NCBI GenBank assembly: GCA_028023455.1
Contig: JAQFVV010012442.1
Location: 1,258,501-1,322,500 of the forward strand
Length of the DNA stretch: 64,000 bases
From: Epiperipatus broadwayi
Taxonomy: Eukaryota; Onychophora; Udeonychophora; Euonychophora; Peripatidae
Reading direction: 5' to 3'
In this document: piece after piece, positions 32,550-52,610 of the stretch
Layout: each line of letters starts with the position of its first letter
Position numbering within the stretch: the first letter of the stretch is position 1
Translations under genes and position numbers: made by a program
The notes under the pieces: model-generated
The model's database searches: none
What the model saw: the letters and a program-made list of their open reading frames with translations, nothing else
Told to the model about the DNA's origin: nothing

Positions 32550-32930
32550 GCAATATAATAACAAAACCTAAGGATTCAATCCCTTTTGAAACTCATGGTG
32601 TTTATCAAATCTCGTGTGAAAATTGTAAAGCTTTTTACATAAGTATGAGTAATCATCACGTCAGTATTAAGAGGAATGAACATGATAATGTAGTTAAACA
32701 ACACTCATCATCATCAGGACTCTTACTCTATACTATTGATTCAGGTCATAAAATTTGATTTTTCTAGTACCAGTATTATATCCAGATGTGATAATCTCTA
32801 TCAGTTTAAAATCAGAGAAGCCTTTGAAATACTTAAAATGCCAGATTGTATCAATAAGCAAGATGATAAATGCAAACTTCCTCTTATTTGGAAATATTTA
32901 AAAAAAACATTCATAATTTAACTTTTTTTT
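32550..32930 (+). pseudogene. GIY-YIG endonuclease remnant, plus copy
   Basis: Starting near 32575 the reading is SIPFETHGVYQISCENCKAF followed by YISMSNHHVSI. GVY at 32598 and YIS about 12 codons later match GIY-YIG with the final Gly changed to Ser, and a Cx2C pair lies between them. The frame continues through KIDFSSTSIISRCDNLYQFK and REAFEILK, which contains the Arg and Glu expected downstream in this nuclease family. A stop and shift near 32755 separate the pieces. Confidence 0.75.
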
Positions 32931-33091
32931 CAAATCAGTGATTGTAGTATCCATACAATTGTCTTTCTACCTTTTATAATCCAGTAGATGACTTGTGTGA
33001 TCATGTCAAAATGTTGGTATATTAATATTTAAATTTTATTACATGAATGAACCTGCAAAATATGTTTTTATATATGCAACCCGTAAAAATC

Positions 33092-35003
<1,912 letters not shown>

Positions 35004-35211
35004 ATTAAAAGTTTGGTTGTCTTTAATTACTTTCTTAAATTATAAAAAAAAAAAAAAACAAGCAATAAAAGAAAACTACTTTAGAATAAAAATTTATTAA
35101 AAAGTAAAAATGATATATTTTAAAACATAAGTGAGTATGTGTGTTATTACACATACTCAAGTTTGTTTTATTTTTGGCAATGAAACCATTGAATTGGATA
35201 AATCATCTGGG

Positions 35212-39271
<4,060 letters not shown>

Positions 39272-39345
<74 letters not shown>

Positions 39346-39348
39346 TAT
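39272..39348. repeat. (TA)n tracts with a TA-looped hairpin
   Basis: A TA tract at 39272-39306 is followed by arms atattttaattatat and atataattaaaatat (right arm ending about 39348) around a second TA core. Confidence 0.9.
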
Positions 39349-39479
39349 GATAGAGCAGTACAATGTAAATGTTAGGACTGATTATCAAATATATAGAAAT
39401 TTTGCAGTTGACAAATCAATCACAAAATTTACTGGACATAGTACCATGTGAAAATATAAATACTTAAAACCAACAAAGA

Positions 39480-39793
39480 GAGATTTTAAATTGTATGCAG
39501 GCAAAGAATCAAATTCTGATTCTTGCCTATGCCTTGGTATTCATGCTGTGGATTTTGTAGTTTTGCTACATCTTGCATCACATTATTTTCAATTCTATAG
39601 CTAACAAATGAGATATATGCAAATAAATTACATCTCCATGTGACAATAAATATAATAAGATAGCATCACTGGTGTGCATAAAGAACATAAACATTACTGA
39701 TGTACACAAAAAATATAAAATGAAAAGAAGAAACTCATTTTATCAGTGATACAGACAGTAACTTACAATTACTAGTTTTAGATAGATAAGAAG
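39480..39793 (-). repeat. Dispersed repeat, arm 2 of inverted pair
   Basis: The reverse complement of 1-340 with about 39 kb between the two. Landmarks in minus-strand order are atctatctaaaactag, atcactgataaaatga, ctttatgcacacc, taatttatttgcatat, ttgaaaataatg and tgcctgcat. Divergence is substantial. Sequence further left (39355-39479) may belong to the same element but has no partner in the window. Confidence 0.75.
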
Positions 39794-41369
39794 TCAATTT
39801 CTATGATTATAAATGTATATCCATCTTCTGGAAATGATTTGTTTTGTATTTTATTAGGCTGAATCTTTTTTTCACAGATGCCTTTGAGATTTGGTAACTT
39901 TTGGGGTATAAGGTAAAAATGAAGAATTTATATGCGACTTATTTTGAGATTAAGCTATGGATTATCTCCTGTAAGAAATATTATATATGATTTGAAATAT
40001 AATTTTGAGAGGAATACAAAGAAATTATCAATGAAGATATAATTTAAACTTAGTTAATGATAAATTAGAAATTACGAACAAACAATAAAATAATATTTGT
40101 GTTGAATGTTGAAAATTATTTTTTTCTTATTTTTTAAATGTTTGTCATTACTTATTTTAGTCTTATTGTTTTTCTTAGTTTTTCTTGTTTTTATCAATGT
40201 AAATAATCATGCTCTAACATTATTAAACTGAAGTTCTTGTGAAAATTGTGTCTTAAACCAGTTTTTTTTTTTAAAAATTCAGTATGGCCATCTGGCCATT
40301 AAACAAGTTAATACAATTTGCATTAATAATTATTTTAAGAGTACATTTCAATGGTAACATACTGTTTATAGATTCTTTTTTGCTAAACAATTATTTAATT
40401 ATGTTGCCTGCATTTATATATGGTGAATATTATGTTATTTACCTCATTTCAAATGCATTTGTTGTGTAGTGGCCAATATAAAAGATATCATTACTGCCTT
40501 CTATGTTATTTTGGTATTTTTATTCAAAATTACTTCAGAAAATATGAGTCCTGCATGTTATTGTCTGTAGAAGCAAAATCATGCCATTTAAATAATTGTA
40601 AATAATCTAGACATGTTTTCCAAATTAAAATTATGGTAATTAGGTATTTGAGTATTCTGCTATTATGTAATTTCATTTCTACTTTCTTAAAATACTAAGA
40701 ATCCAAAATAAACTAAAAAGAATATCAAATATTCCTTGTCTAGATTAAATAATAATCATCATAATTTAATGAAGAAGTTCAAGTATCCTCATTAAGATTT
40801 TGTTCCCAGAGCATTTTATTCGGAATTTCAACCTAGATCAAGATATCCTAAATGTATAAGAACCTATGTTTTTTTTTAACCTGAGATCAGATATTTTAAA
40901 CTTTCCAAAAACTTATATTTAAGATAAATACATTATTTCTAAAAAAAAAAAATATTTAAGATGGAATACAACCTATATTTGAGGTCAAAACATCTTAAGA
41001 ACTAAGGTGAAATAATGAATTATAAAATAAAATCTTGTACTTTAGTAATTATAATAGTCATAATATTGCTTACAAGAGAACTTATACTCTTAAATTTGAT
41101 TTTAAAATCCATGTCATATGGTGCCTGTAAGTCTAACCTCAGATTGCAAACTAGCCATGACATTATTGTTAGATTTCAATATCTATAATCAAAATCAGTC
41201 AATAGTTAAGACAATTTCAATATCAATAATAGTCAAAAATCTCTAATCCTGTTGTCAAGGCTATCTTTTTTGCCAATTTATTTCACTTTAATATGGCATG
41301 TTTTTATTTCAATAGGTAAATTGTTAAATAATTTATAAACATTGATTTGTCATTCAAGCTTCAAGCTTC

Positions 41370-41373
<4 letters not shown>
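39794..41373. other. AT-rich DNA, nothing recognised
   Basis: Two overlapping frames of 61 codons (40284-40469 and 40420-40605) look accidental. No repeat match was seen elsewhere in the window. Confidence 0.55.

Positions 41374-41410
<37 letters not shown>
41374..41410. repeat. (TA)n microsatellite
   Basis: About 37 bp of TA at the left edge of the 399-bp array. Confidence 0.95.
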
Positions 41411-41413
<3 letters not shown>

Positions 41414-42660
41414 CAATAGATGGCATTCTACCAAAAACACCATCAAGAGGGTTTGTTTACATAAATGTCAGAGCAAGCATTCACTATCTCTAACTTAATT
41501 TCCACCTTCAGATCATGATTTCAAGCTATTTGCTATCATCAGTGAAGGACAGGAATGAGAAACTAGATCTAAACACAAACTCTGAGCGTTTATAAAACAG
41601 TTTCTATTCAGCTTGCAAGCGTGAATCTTTTAGACATGTAATGTCTTCAAACTCAGCATAGCAAGCCAGATAGCTATATGGGTCTGATATCAGTTCACCA
41701 TCACAACATAGTAGAAGCCTCTGCAATATATATCATTGCAAGAAAGACCTCAAAGGTACATTTATGAAAAACAAAAACACAAGTTAAAACTTGCTAACGC
41801 TCGTATTTATGACAATAGATGGCATTCTACCAAAAACACCATCAATCATGTTTGTTTACATAAACATCAAAGCAAGCATTCACTATCTCTAACTTAATTT
41901 TCACCTTAAGATCATGATTTCAAGCTATTTGCTATCATCAGTGAAGGACAGGAATGAGAAACTAGATCTAAACACAAACTCAGCATTATGTGTCTAAAAG
42001 ATTCACGCTTGCAAGCTGAATAGAAACTGTTTCATAAACACTCAGAGTTTGTGTTTAGATCTAGTTTCTCATTCCTGTCCTTCACTGACGATAGCAAATA
42101 GCTTGAAATCTTGATCTGAAGGTGGAAATTAAGTTAGAGATAGTGAATTCTTGCTCTGATGTTTATGTAAACAAACAAGCTTGATGGTGTTTTTGGTAGA
42201 ACACCATCTATTGTCATAAATGCAAGTGCTAGCAAGTTTTAACTTGTGTTTTTGTTTTTCATAAATGTACCTTTGAGGTTTTTTTTGCAATGATATATAT
42301 TGCAGAGGCTTCTATTATGTGGTAATGCTGAACTGATATCAGACCCATATAGCTATCTGGCTTGCTATGCTGAGTTTGAATACATTACGTGTCTAAAAGA
42401 TTCACGCTTGCAAGCTGAATAGAAACTGTTTCATAAACGCTCAGAGTTTGTGTTTAGATCTAGTTTCTCATTCCTGTCCTTCACTGATGATAGCAAATAT
42501 CTTTAAATCATGATCTGAAGGTGGAAATTAAGTTAGAGATAGTGAATGCTTGCTCTGACATTTATGTAAACAAACACGCTTGACGGTGTTTTTGGTAGAA
42601 CGCCATCTATTGTCATAAATACAAGCGTTAGCAAGTTTTAACTTGTGTTTTTATTTTTCA
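41411..42660. repeat. Quasi-palindromic array of a 399-bp unit (F-F-R-R)
   Basis: tgacaatagatggcattcta starts forward units at 41411 and 41810. The inverse phrase ends reverse units at 42216 and 42615. The period is 399 bp on both sides, and the pairs are symmetrical about position 42013. The first forward and last reverse units are complete. The second forward unit stops at about 41981 after aaacacaaactc, while the inner reverse unit continues through the axis. A fragment of a further reverse unit (42617-42660) precedes a TA tract. Each unit contains the 10-bp palindrome gcttgcaagc, and one copy lies at the axis (42007-42016). No protein is encoded. Confidence 0.92.
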
Positions 42661-45324
<2,664 letters not shown>

Positions 45325-46300
45325 TGTTGTTGTTGTTATTATTATTATTATCCTCCTCATCATCATCTGACAATGATAAGCTTTATTTGTCAAAGAGAGT
45401 TACAAGGGTTTTACATTGTTTGAACTGCTGTGTTTACATGGGAAATCCGTAGTTATAGGTTTAGATATATAAAAGTTGATTTATGGATTTATACAGGATT
45501 TCAGAAATTTATACATACTTTGAATTAGTTATACAGGTTCTACATTGCTTGGACATATGTGGTTACATGGACAATCTGTAGTTGTGAATTTGCATATGTA
45601 AAAGTTGTTTTATTGATTTACACGAGATTATATACATTTTGCATACTCTGGACTGTTGTATCTACAGATGCAAATAAAGTTTAGTCTTACCTGCGATTGG
45701 GCTGTCTGGGTAACATAGGTGAAGGATTAGAAATTTACATAGTAGTATGACAGTTATCTTTGAGGTATACCCTGGTATTAGATCAATGTCAGTTATTTTT
45801 GATTTTTTAGGGTTCTGAATCTTTTTTTGAATGACCAGGTTTTCTCTTGGCTTTATTGGAAATGTGGTTTGGGAAGGGAAAGGAAGTCATGATAGGACTT
45901 TCACACTTGTTTTCTGCTGCATTTGAGTAGAAGAGTATTCCAAAAGGATAGTCATATAGCTATGTTATAATTAGTTGCAATCATTAAGGCAGAGTTTATG
46001 GTAGGTTAGATACACCCTGGGTCTAATTGTGTGTTAGATTTGGAGGCTGAGTAAGTCTTTTAATGAGGTTTAAAGGTGAGATCTATATGTAATGTGTCCT
46101 GATATTCAAACTCTCAGTCCGACTGTGTTAAAGCTAACGATGAAATGAGGCTGTTAATGTGATTTAAGTGTGATATTTATGGCTAGACTCTCAAGATATA
46201 GAGAGACAGGGGTAAAATCTGGATAAGTGTTTGGCTTTATATTGCTATTGGAAATATCTTACATTTTTGGAAAATATCTATTAATTTGATGATAGTTAAA
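45325..46300 (-). repeat. Probable LINE 3' portion, minus strand, with internal repeat
   Basis: The reverse strand ends with tttgacaaataaagcttatc followed by a GAT/GAG and AAT/AAC trinucleotide tail (45325-45390), a typical LINE 3' end with polyadenylation-like signal. Two imperfect copies of an approximately 129-bp unit lie at about 45401-45530 and 45531-45650 (tacaaggg/tacaggttc, cattg, ttacatgg, aatc(c/t)gtagtt, taaaagttg). Composition is more even than the surroundings. No protein family could be assigned, so the LINE call is inference. Confidence 0.4.
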
Positions 46301-46342
46301 AAGATTGAAATAAAAAAATTAACACAACATTTCTAAATCAGT

Positions 46343-46354
46343 TATCAACTGATT

Positions 46355-46392
<38 letters not shown>

Positions 46393-46421
46393 AATCAGTT
46401 GATATATATATATATATATAT

Positions 46422-46466
<45 letters not shown>
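46343..46466. repeat. TA-looped 14-bp hairpin plus (TA)n tracts
   Basis: Arms tatcaactgattgg (46343-46356) and the exact complement (46391-46404) enclose (TA)17. Further TA tracts run to 46466. Confidence 0.92.
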
Positions 46467-46468
<2 letters not shown>

Positions 46469-46499
46469 CTGCTACCCAAAGGTCTTAACTATTTTTTAA

Positions 46500-47195
46500 G
46501 CATAAAGAGCCCAAGCTTGTTATCTTGGTTATGAGCAAGTAAACTAATTACTGGGAACATGAAATTGTAACTGAATAAGCCCAGTTAATATAATTTACCT
46601 AATGCAGCACATGATTGACCTAACTGCTATCATTATCATTGACATACACATGAAAAAGTATATTCAACTCTCTCATGATTCTTTCACATGCGATTGATTG
46701 TGGATTATAGTTGGAAGTTAAAATGTGTTTAAGTACTGGCTTATCAATACTCTGATTCCACTCTTGAGAGATAAATGGGGTGCCACAATCTGATAATATG
46801 GGTTTGGGTTTACTATAAAGGAGTAATGGTGATTTTGTAACTTGTCCATAGTATATTTAATATCCATTCTCAAGATAATTATGCACTAACATAGTTGGAA
46901 AATATATCATAAGTAATAAAATGATATTGGGATTGCTTATATGATTGTAAGAGTCCTTAAAGTGAATAGTTATTATGTTGCTTAGCTCTTATGTTATATA
47001 AGACTGTAAAATACCATGATGAAAGACATTGGACAAGTCTTTGTTAAAATATTAGAATACAACCATTGACTTTTAAATATTTATCAATGAATGTACTCAA
47101 TATTTCATGTACCATAATGACCATGTAAACAGTGCATATATAAGATAATATTTTGGAGTAAAGACTGGGGAACAATTATTCTCACTGGTTTGGAA
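46500..47195 (-). pseudogene. Gypsy-type integrase, decayed
   Basis: On the minus strand an HGHYGT-like segment near 47130 fits the His pair of the N-terminal zinc-binding region, and a CPMS-like segment at about 47030 the Cys side. The core domain has KPILSDCGTPFIS near 46800-46760, where the second catalytic Asp is kept. HILTSNYNPQSIACERIM follows (about 46725-46670), carrying the usual H-PQ-N/S block and the catalytic Glu. The first Asp could not be placed. Stops are frequent outside this stretch. Confidence 0.8.
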
Positions 47196-47559
47196 CATAT
47201 AACATAAAATATCAATAATCAACTGGTATCTTTCATGCACATCATGAATTTTGTTATATTATGTTGGATGATCAATTGAAAGCTTCTTCTCTAAATGTAA
47301 AATAATATTCATATAATATACATTATCCCTTTATATAACCTTTAAAATTTTAGGTCATTTTCCATTGAACTATCTACTATCAAAGATAAAGCTGTAACTA
47401 GATCATCTTCTACCAAAAGATGTTGTACAGTAAACTTAACAAGATTAAAACTGAAAATATTGGCAAATATATTTTCTGAACCTGGACAATAAATAATACT
47501 GTATTTAAACTTTTATAGGAAAAGACTCCAAGGAATGATCTCATTATTGTTCAGTTAAC

Positions 47560-47835
47560 TTTTATTCAAAAATTGCACACTATTAAGATCAGTGCTAAAA
47601 ACAACTTCAGAGCCCAATAAATATTACTTAACTTGCTAAAACCCCACATAACAGTCAGAGCTTCTTTTGCTGTTATGCTGTAATTATGATTGGTACCTCT
47701 CAATGTCTTACTAATAAAATCCAATGCTTTGTATTGTTAAATATCATTAGTTTAGAAAAGCACAACTCCTAAACCACATTCACTACTATCTGATTGGATA
47801 TAGCAGGTAGGCTTTAATTTGAATATGCTAACACC
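47560..47835 (-). pseudogene. Gypsy-type RNase H, decayed
   Basis: The minus-strand reading has QSDSSECGLGVVLF (normally DAS-xG-GAVL, first catalytic Asp position), then ALDFISKTLRGTNHNYSITAK (near 47730-47670) and EALTVMWGFSKL, covering the conserved SRTL...NYSxTEKE...LA-V block. This order and spacing are typical of the gypsy RNase H domain following RT. A stop lies between the first two pieces. Confidence 0.82.
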
Positions 47836-47869
47836 ACAATATGCAAAAAAAATTCTTTCAGCATCAAAA

Positions 47870-48830
47870 ATTATTTCACTGTTTATTTTTACATTTCCAC
47901 CACTGGTCATTCACAACTACTTAACTAAGAGTTCAGGACCTTTAGCAAAATCTCATAAAATTTGTTATAAAAATGACATAGTCCCAACAAGGACCTTAAT
48001 TTTAATTGCCTATAATTTATTCAGATATGGTAAATTCTGTCTTATCTATTGCATGCCCCAAAATGTTACCTCCTTAGCTGCCAATATGCTCTTCTTTCAG
48101 TTAATTTTGATATTTTTGTCATAACTCTCCTGTAGAGAACATTTTAATGATAAAAATGTTGTTCTGTATTGCAGGATATAATAATAACACCATATACTAC
48201 ATTATTATAATAATTTTAATATAATCTGATAAGAACTGATCAAACATCTTATCAGCCCTGATATATTATTAATCAAATTAAATGGCATTTCTTTAAAAAA
48301 CATACAGATATTGTTTATACTTGCATGCTATATATTTCCTGTTGTCAAGGTGAATGAATATTTGCCAATAACTGGATATTAACTGAACAAATTGTGAATA
48401 TGGGTTCATTTTTAAACTTGATCAATTATTCATGTATTGATGGAGGCATATTTTTTTTCATTTAGAGTGATATTATTTAGTTGCCTAGCAACCAAGTATA
48501 ATCATGAGAACCCATACTTTTTCATAATGATTGCTAACAGTTTGTTGTATGAATGAGAACCTTTTTCTATAATATGCTTCTTTACCTTCTCTTTTTATTG
48601 ATATGGCATTGAATATTATCTATTTTGATAACGAATTTCATCTTTACCCTACTTGTGATGAACATATCAAGATATGATACTGGACTCATCATAAAATATT
48701 GTACCATCTACATATAAATGGTTCAAATATATTGGAATTTGATAATACTTAAAAGCTAAAAAATAAGTAAAATTTAAAGATAAATGACACAATTTTCCAT
48801 TTTTTTGCTTAGTGTAAGTTTTTTTTAAAT
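47870..48830 (-). pseudogene. Gypsy-type reverse transcriptase, decayed
   Basis: The C-terminal part is clearest: a segment near 48110-48000 reading EVTFWGHAIDKTEFTISE matches the FLGH-I-G-S block after the RT palm. A following stretch (48000-47940) corresponds to the SFLG-NYY-KF block. Further upstream a short-lived match to the FST-D-SGYWQI region lies near 48410-48350, and a remnant of the YIDDI(I)-S motif near 48200, in which the aspartates are lost. The protein is a mosaic of short pieces in three frames. Confidence 0.75.
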
Positions 48831-48849
48831 GTACAATGAGAACTGATTT

Positions 48850-50430
48850 TTTTGCTTCAAATTATTTATCTATGTAATTTAACTAAAGTTGAAAATGGAA
48901 TGAATAAAAATATGCATATTACTAATTCAAATAAATAAAAATAAAAAATTCCAAAATAAAAGATTACAACCAGAAAAATCTTTCTAACTCTAATTAAAGA
49001 TGGTGGAAAAATTTATAAAAAAAAGAACTCTGTAGATGAAAATACAAAATAAATATACAAGATAATAAACTTGTATTTTATGATAAAACCAAGATAAAAA
49101 TATATGCATAGAAGTCTGAAAACTAGATCTCGAGTATAAAAAAAGGAATTCTGATTAGGGTCTTGTCTGTTTCTCTTTTGGCTGGTCCTGGAGACCACTC
49201 TATGCTAAAAGTTATTCATCATGCAATAGTAGATCAAAGCTTTTTCTGATATTGTTCATCATGAAGAAGTCAACCCAAAAAAGCTTTTGTGATGAGTCTT
49301 AGGATGGACCAAGAACAGTCTAAAACCAATGGCCATGAACTCATTTTTTTTCTCATGAAAAAACATGCATGGTAATCAACAATCTATGTAAACTTGCTAA
49401 GTTTATCTGGTAAGATTATTCATATCCTGATTATGACTAAATTAAGTGATTGCAAACAATCCTTATTATAAGCTTATAATATTCTACTAATAGAGACCTT
49501 TTCAAATTTATCATTCAATGAACCTTCTTGAAGATATTTAAGAAGTGAACTTAAATTGTTAAATTGTTTTAATTTTTTTACCTAACTATCTGGATTTGTG
49601 TGAATGTGTTTTCCAATTCTATTTTACAATTTATATTTTAAATATTTTAATTTATTAGAATAAAATATTTCTAATATCAGCTTTTAATTGTGCATTATTA
49701 ATGTTAGTTTATTAAAATTTAAATGTATAATGTACTTTGCCAATGTTTATTCATCAAACCCCAGGAGAAATATTCTCTGAAAATAAATTAAGTTATGGGA
49801 AATCATATTTTTAATACTTTGCTTCTTAATTTGCAATGTGTGATGCAATGGATTTCAGGAGATTCTTGTATAAATCCTGGTAGCTTTCTTAAAATAAATA
49901 AAAAAAACTGATTCTGCTGGCCATACAAATCGTAATAAATTAGTAAGCCAGTTAATCAGGAAATATAGCTATGGTTTTAGAAATATGAACAAAATATTTT
50001 TCTTCATGATAGCTTGATTAACTCATGCATTTTATTGTGTAATTGAGGGTCTAACACAAAATGTAAAAAAAAGGTTAAAATACCTTTCAATATTTTTAAT
50101 CATAATTTATTCTAAAGATCAAAGAACATTATATGAATAACTTTCCATGTTATTAAATTTAGTCTCAATTTCCTGAATCTACACTATTTCCTCAATACAT
50201 GTAACCCTCAGGGAGGAAAATGGCTCAATATTGACAATATCAATCTCCTCTTTGTTACAAGTGACAACATTCCTCTCATAATGTATGATATAGCTATAGC
50301 AGAACAAAAACAGAACTTAAAATTACCTTTTGCAATAATTGTGCATTTCTAAAAGTGCATGGTTATTTTATGTTGGTGGTCAATATGAAAATCATCCATA
50401 TCTAGTTAAAGTCAAGCTTAGTGTTCTTTC
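48850..50430 (-). other. Unresolved part of the gypsy-type element
   Basis: AT-rich DNA between the protease and RT traces. A 61-codon minus frame (49198-49013) is not recognisable. Isolated acidic stretches near 50120-50200 may be the protease-RT connector. Confidence 0.35.
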
Positions 50431-50432
50431 TG

Positions 50433-50771
50433 TTAGATAAAACAACATGTGTGTGTTTCTGTAGAAATATCAGAATTATTATCTAAAATATTTTGAAGAA
50501 ATTTTTCATTTATGTTAAAAATCTGGCTTTCCATTTCTACCAAAACTTTAGTATGAACCCATTTTAAAATGATCATAATAAAAGGACAGTTTTTCATACA
50601 ATCATTAATCACATATAAATCTTTCTCAACAATTATAATAGTGTTCATAGCACTTGTAACATAATTCATATTGATTTCATTTTCTTTTATTATACTTGTG
50701 TACTTATGTAGTAAGGAACATCTCTTTAAGGCCTTGTTAGTTTTCCAAATTTGGTGCTGGTTATGGAACAT
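50433..50771 (-). pseudogene. Gypsy-type aspartic protease region, decayed active site
   Basis: A 112-codon minus-strand frame whose middle reads KWVHTKVLVEMESQIFNIN. In gypsy-type proteases the matching segment has a DTGSQ-like active site flanked by V(K/L)VL and a following S/N-x-I. Here the catalytic Asp-Thr-Gly is replaced by Glu-Met-Glu, while SQI is kept. Residues before it (CPFIMIIL) and after it (EKFLQNILDNNSDI) also fit. Upstream minus frames to about 50930 appear to continue into gag. I am fairly but not fully sure of the protease call. Confidence 0.55.
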
Positions 50772-51639
50772 GCTTCAATATCATTTCATTGGCTGTATTC
50801 CATGGAGACAGTGTATTAGCGCACTATTGATTACTTGGGTGATTCCCATTGTAAAAATGTCTATGTTCTTGATAATGACAGTTATTGTTGCATCTCCTAA
50901 GTCTTTGCCATGGTGACTATGTCCTTAAAATTCCACATATATATTTGAAACTGGAGATCTGGATGTATTTTTTAAGAGGTCTACATCACCTGTGTTCCTT
51001 TATTTGAGTTATTGCTGTAATCCTTCCATATCAATATTATTTAGTAAATCTGTTTCATCTTTGATAGTGATTATATTGGCAGTGAGAAAGATTTATAGAA
51101 CCCATCAAAGTAAATTATATCTGATGGTCCTCAAAATTTGACTCTTGGATAGCAAGTATGAATGTCATTGGAGTTCAGATTTTTGACCACTTGGCTATCA
51201 AAAAATTGGGTTACATTTTCCCCAAATTATGCTAAATCTTACCTGAAAAACTTGATCATGAGTGTTATGTTGTCTCTGTTCACTCCAAAAGTATATTGGT
51301 GGCACTCTCCAAAATTGGCTGGCCATATAAACAAGAACTCCAATCAATTATTAGCAGGTGCAAACAAGTGATTGCTTGATATAGCAAGATTCTTTTATTC
51401 ACTTAACATATTAAAGAAAAATAACACCTTAACATCATCAAATTCTCTATAGGGTTTAAACCCTCAGTCACTCTGCACTCATCATTTGACATCCTTTCTT
51501 CATTAGAGAGAGCAGTTATACTGGGTGTTGTTACAATGTCCTATTTAAATGGAGATGCAACAGTATTATATGCTCACTACCTGTGCTCTCATCATAAATA
51601 TTTAGTTAAACCATCTCCAGGTTTGATGCCCCGTTTTGA

Positions 51640-52590
51640 AAATAAGTTTTCATGTATGCAATAAAATTCTTAATCTTGGCCTGATGAGCTTCTTCTAAAC
51701 CCATTTTAATCATTTCAATACCTTTTTCTATATCCTGTATTAATCCTTCTGTAATCTAATTTATGGAAGTTATATATTTAATGACTTTATTAAACTTTAA
51801 CAAAGCAATGAAAGATGGTAAGTGGATTCTCAAAATATTTATCTCGGATTGTAAACTACCTAAAATAATGTCATACTTTTAATGACTGTTCTCACTCTTA
51901 GATTATAATTATACACTTGCTTTCCTGCTTCTATTTATCCTGTAATTTTTCTACCCCTCTATTATTAGTCGATCAACATTCATTTAATTTAACGTTCAAC
52001 TCATGGCTCCAGTTTTCCCCCTTCTTTATTAACTTCTAGCTTGCTGATTTATAGATGCACCTGACACTTGAGTTTCTTTCATTTTACTTTCTTGATCATT
52101 AAATTCAAATTATAAATGATGCATTTATGCCTGCCCCATTTTGTTTTATGAAATAATTCATTATACATATGATTGATTTCTTGTTTCCACCTATTCTTTA
52201 ACTCATAATGACCATCATCAATTTCCATTACTAACATTGCTTGAACTTGCTTTATTTTGCTTTTAAGGCCATTTTGGCTTTAATTCCATTTCTTGTTTAA
52301 ATTCTTGTTTAAGTATTTCATGATTATTGTCACATTTTTTTTTGATTTTGTGTTATTTCTAGTTGAAGGGCTTCCTGACTTTCATTGAGCTTAAATATTA
52401 AATCTCTTAACTTTCCCTGACTTTGTTCACATTTTTCTTAATTTTATTTCACTACTTGTTAGTTTTGTATCATTTCTCTCATTAAACTTCTTAACATTGC
52501 CATCATACTTTTATTTTGATCACCCTTGGGCCCCTGTTATCTAACTCTTTTTCATTTTTCATAATTTAGTTTTATTTCTAATTACTATTT
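51640..52590 (-). pseudogene. Gag-like coiled-coil region, decayed
   Basis: From about 52590 the minus strand reads MKNEKELDNRGPRVIK, then after a shift MMAMLRSLMREMIQ and QSQGKLRDLIFKLNESQEAL, all with charge and heptad patterns of a coiled coil. It lies at the 5' end of the gypsy-type element where gag is expected. The coiled-coil style is reminiscent of the short frames at 7023-7286 and 16594-16996. No zinc knuckle was identified. Confidence 0.5.
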
Positions 52591-52610
52591 TAGAAAGGAA
52601 AAAACATGAC

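Larger units (their letters stand above)
31535..33090 (+). mobile_element. Penelope-like element, plus-strand copy, 5' truncated
   Basis: The plus-strand partner of the minus copy. It starts abruptly inside the RT at the YRLPKIHK-equivalent block, just after a 14-A run at 31507-31520, and runs through GIY-YIG to the 3' terminal sequence (about 32930-33065), which is the inverse of 29551-29700. The two copies thus form an inverted repeat with arms of about 1.5 kb and a spacer of about 440 bp belonging to the minus copy. Confidence 0.85.
46490..52610 (-). mobile_element. Gypsy-type LTR retrotransposon remnant, minus strand
   Basis: Reading the minus strand from 52610, coding traces follow the gag, protease, RT, RNase H, integrase order of gypsy-type elements. 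All are broken by many stops and shifts, so it is a fossil. The RT and integrase pieces lie low in coordinate and gag high, consistent with one minus-strand copy of about 6.1 kb. The gap between protease and RT (48850-50430) is longer than expected and may contain an insertion. Flanking LTRs were not identified. Confidence 0.8.

Noticed and set aside
41411-42660. CRISPR-like direct repeats
   Set aside because: Units are 399 bp, inverted in half the array and without spacers, and the sequence is eukaryotic.
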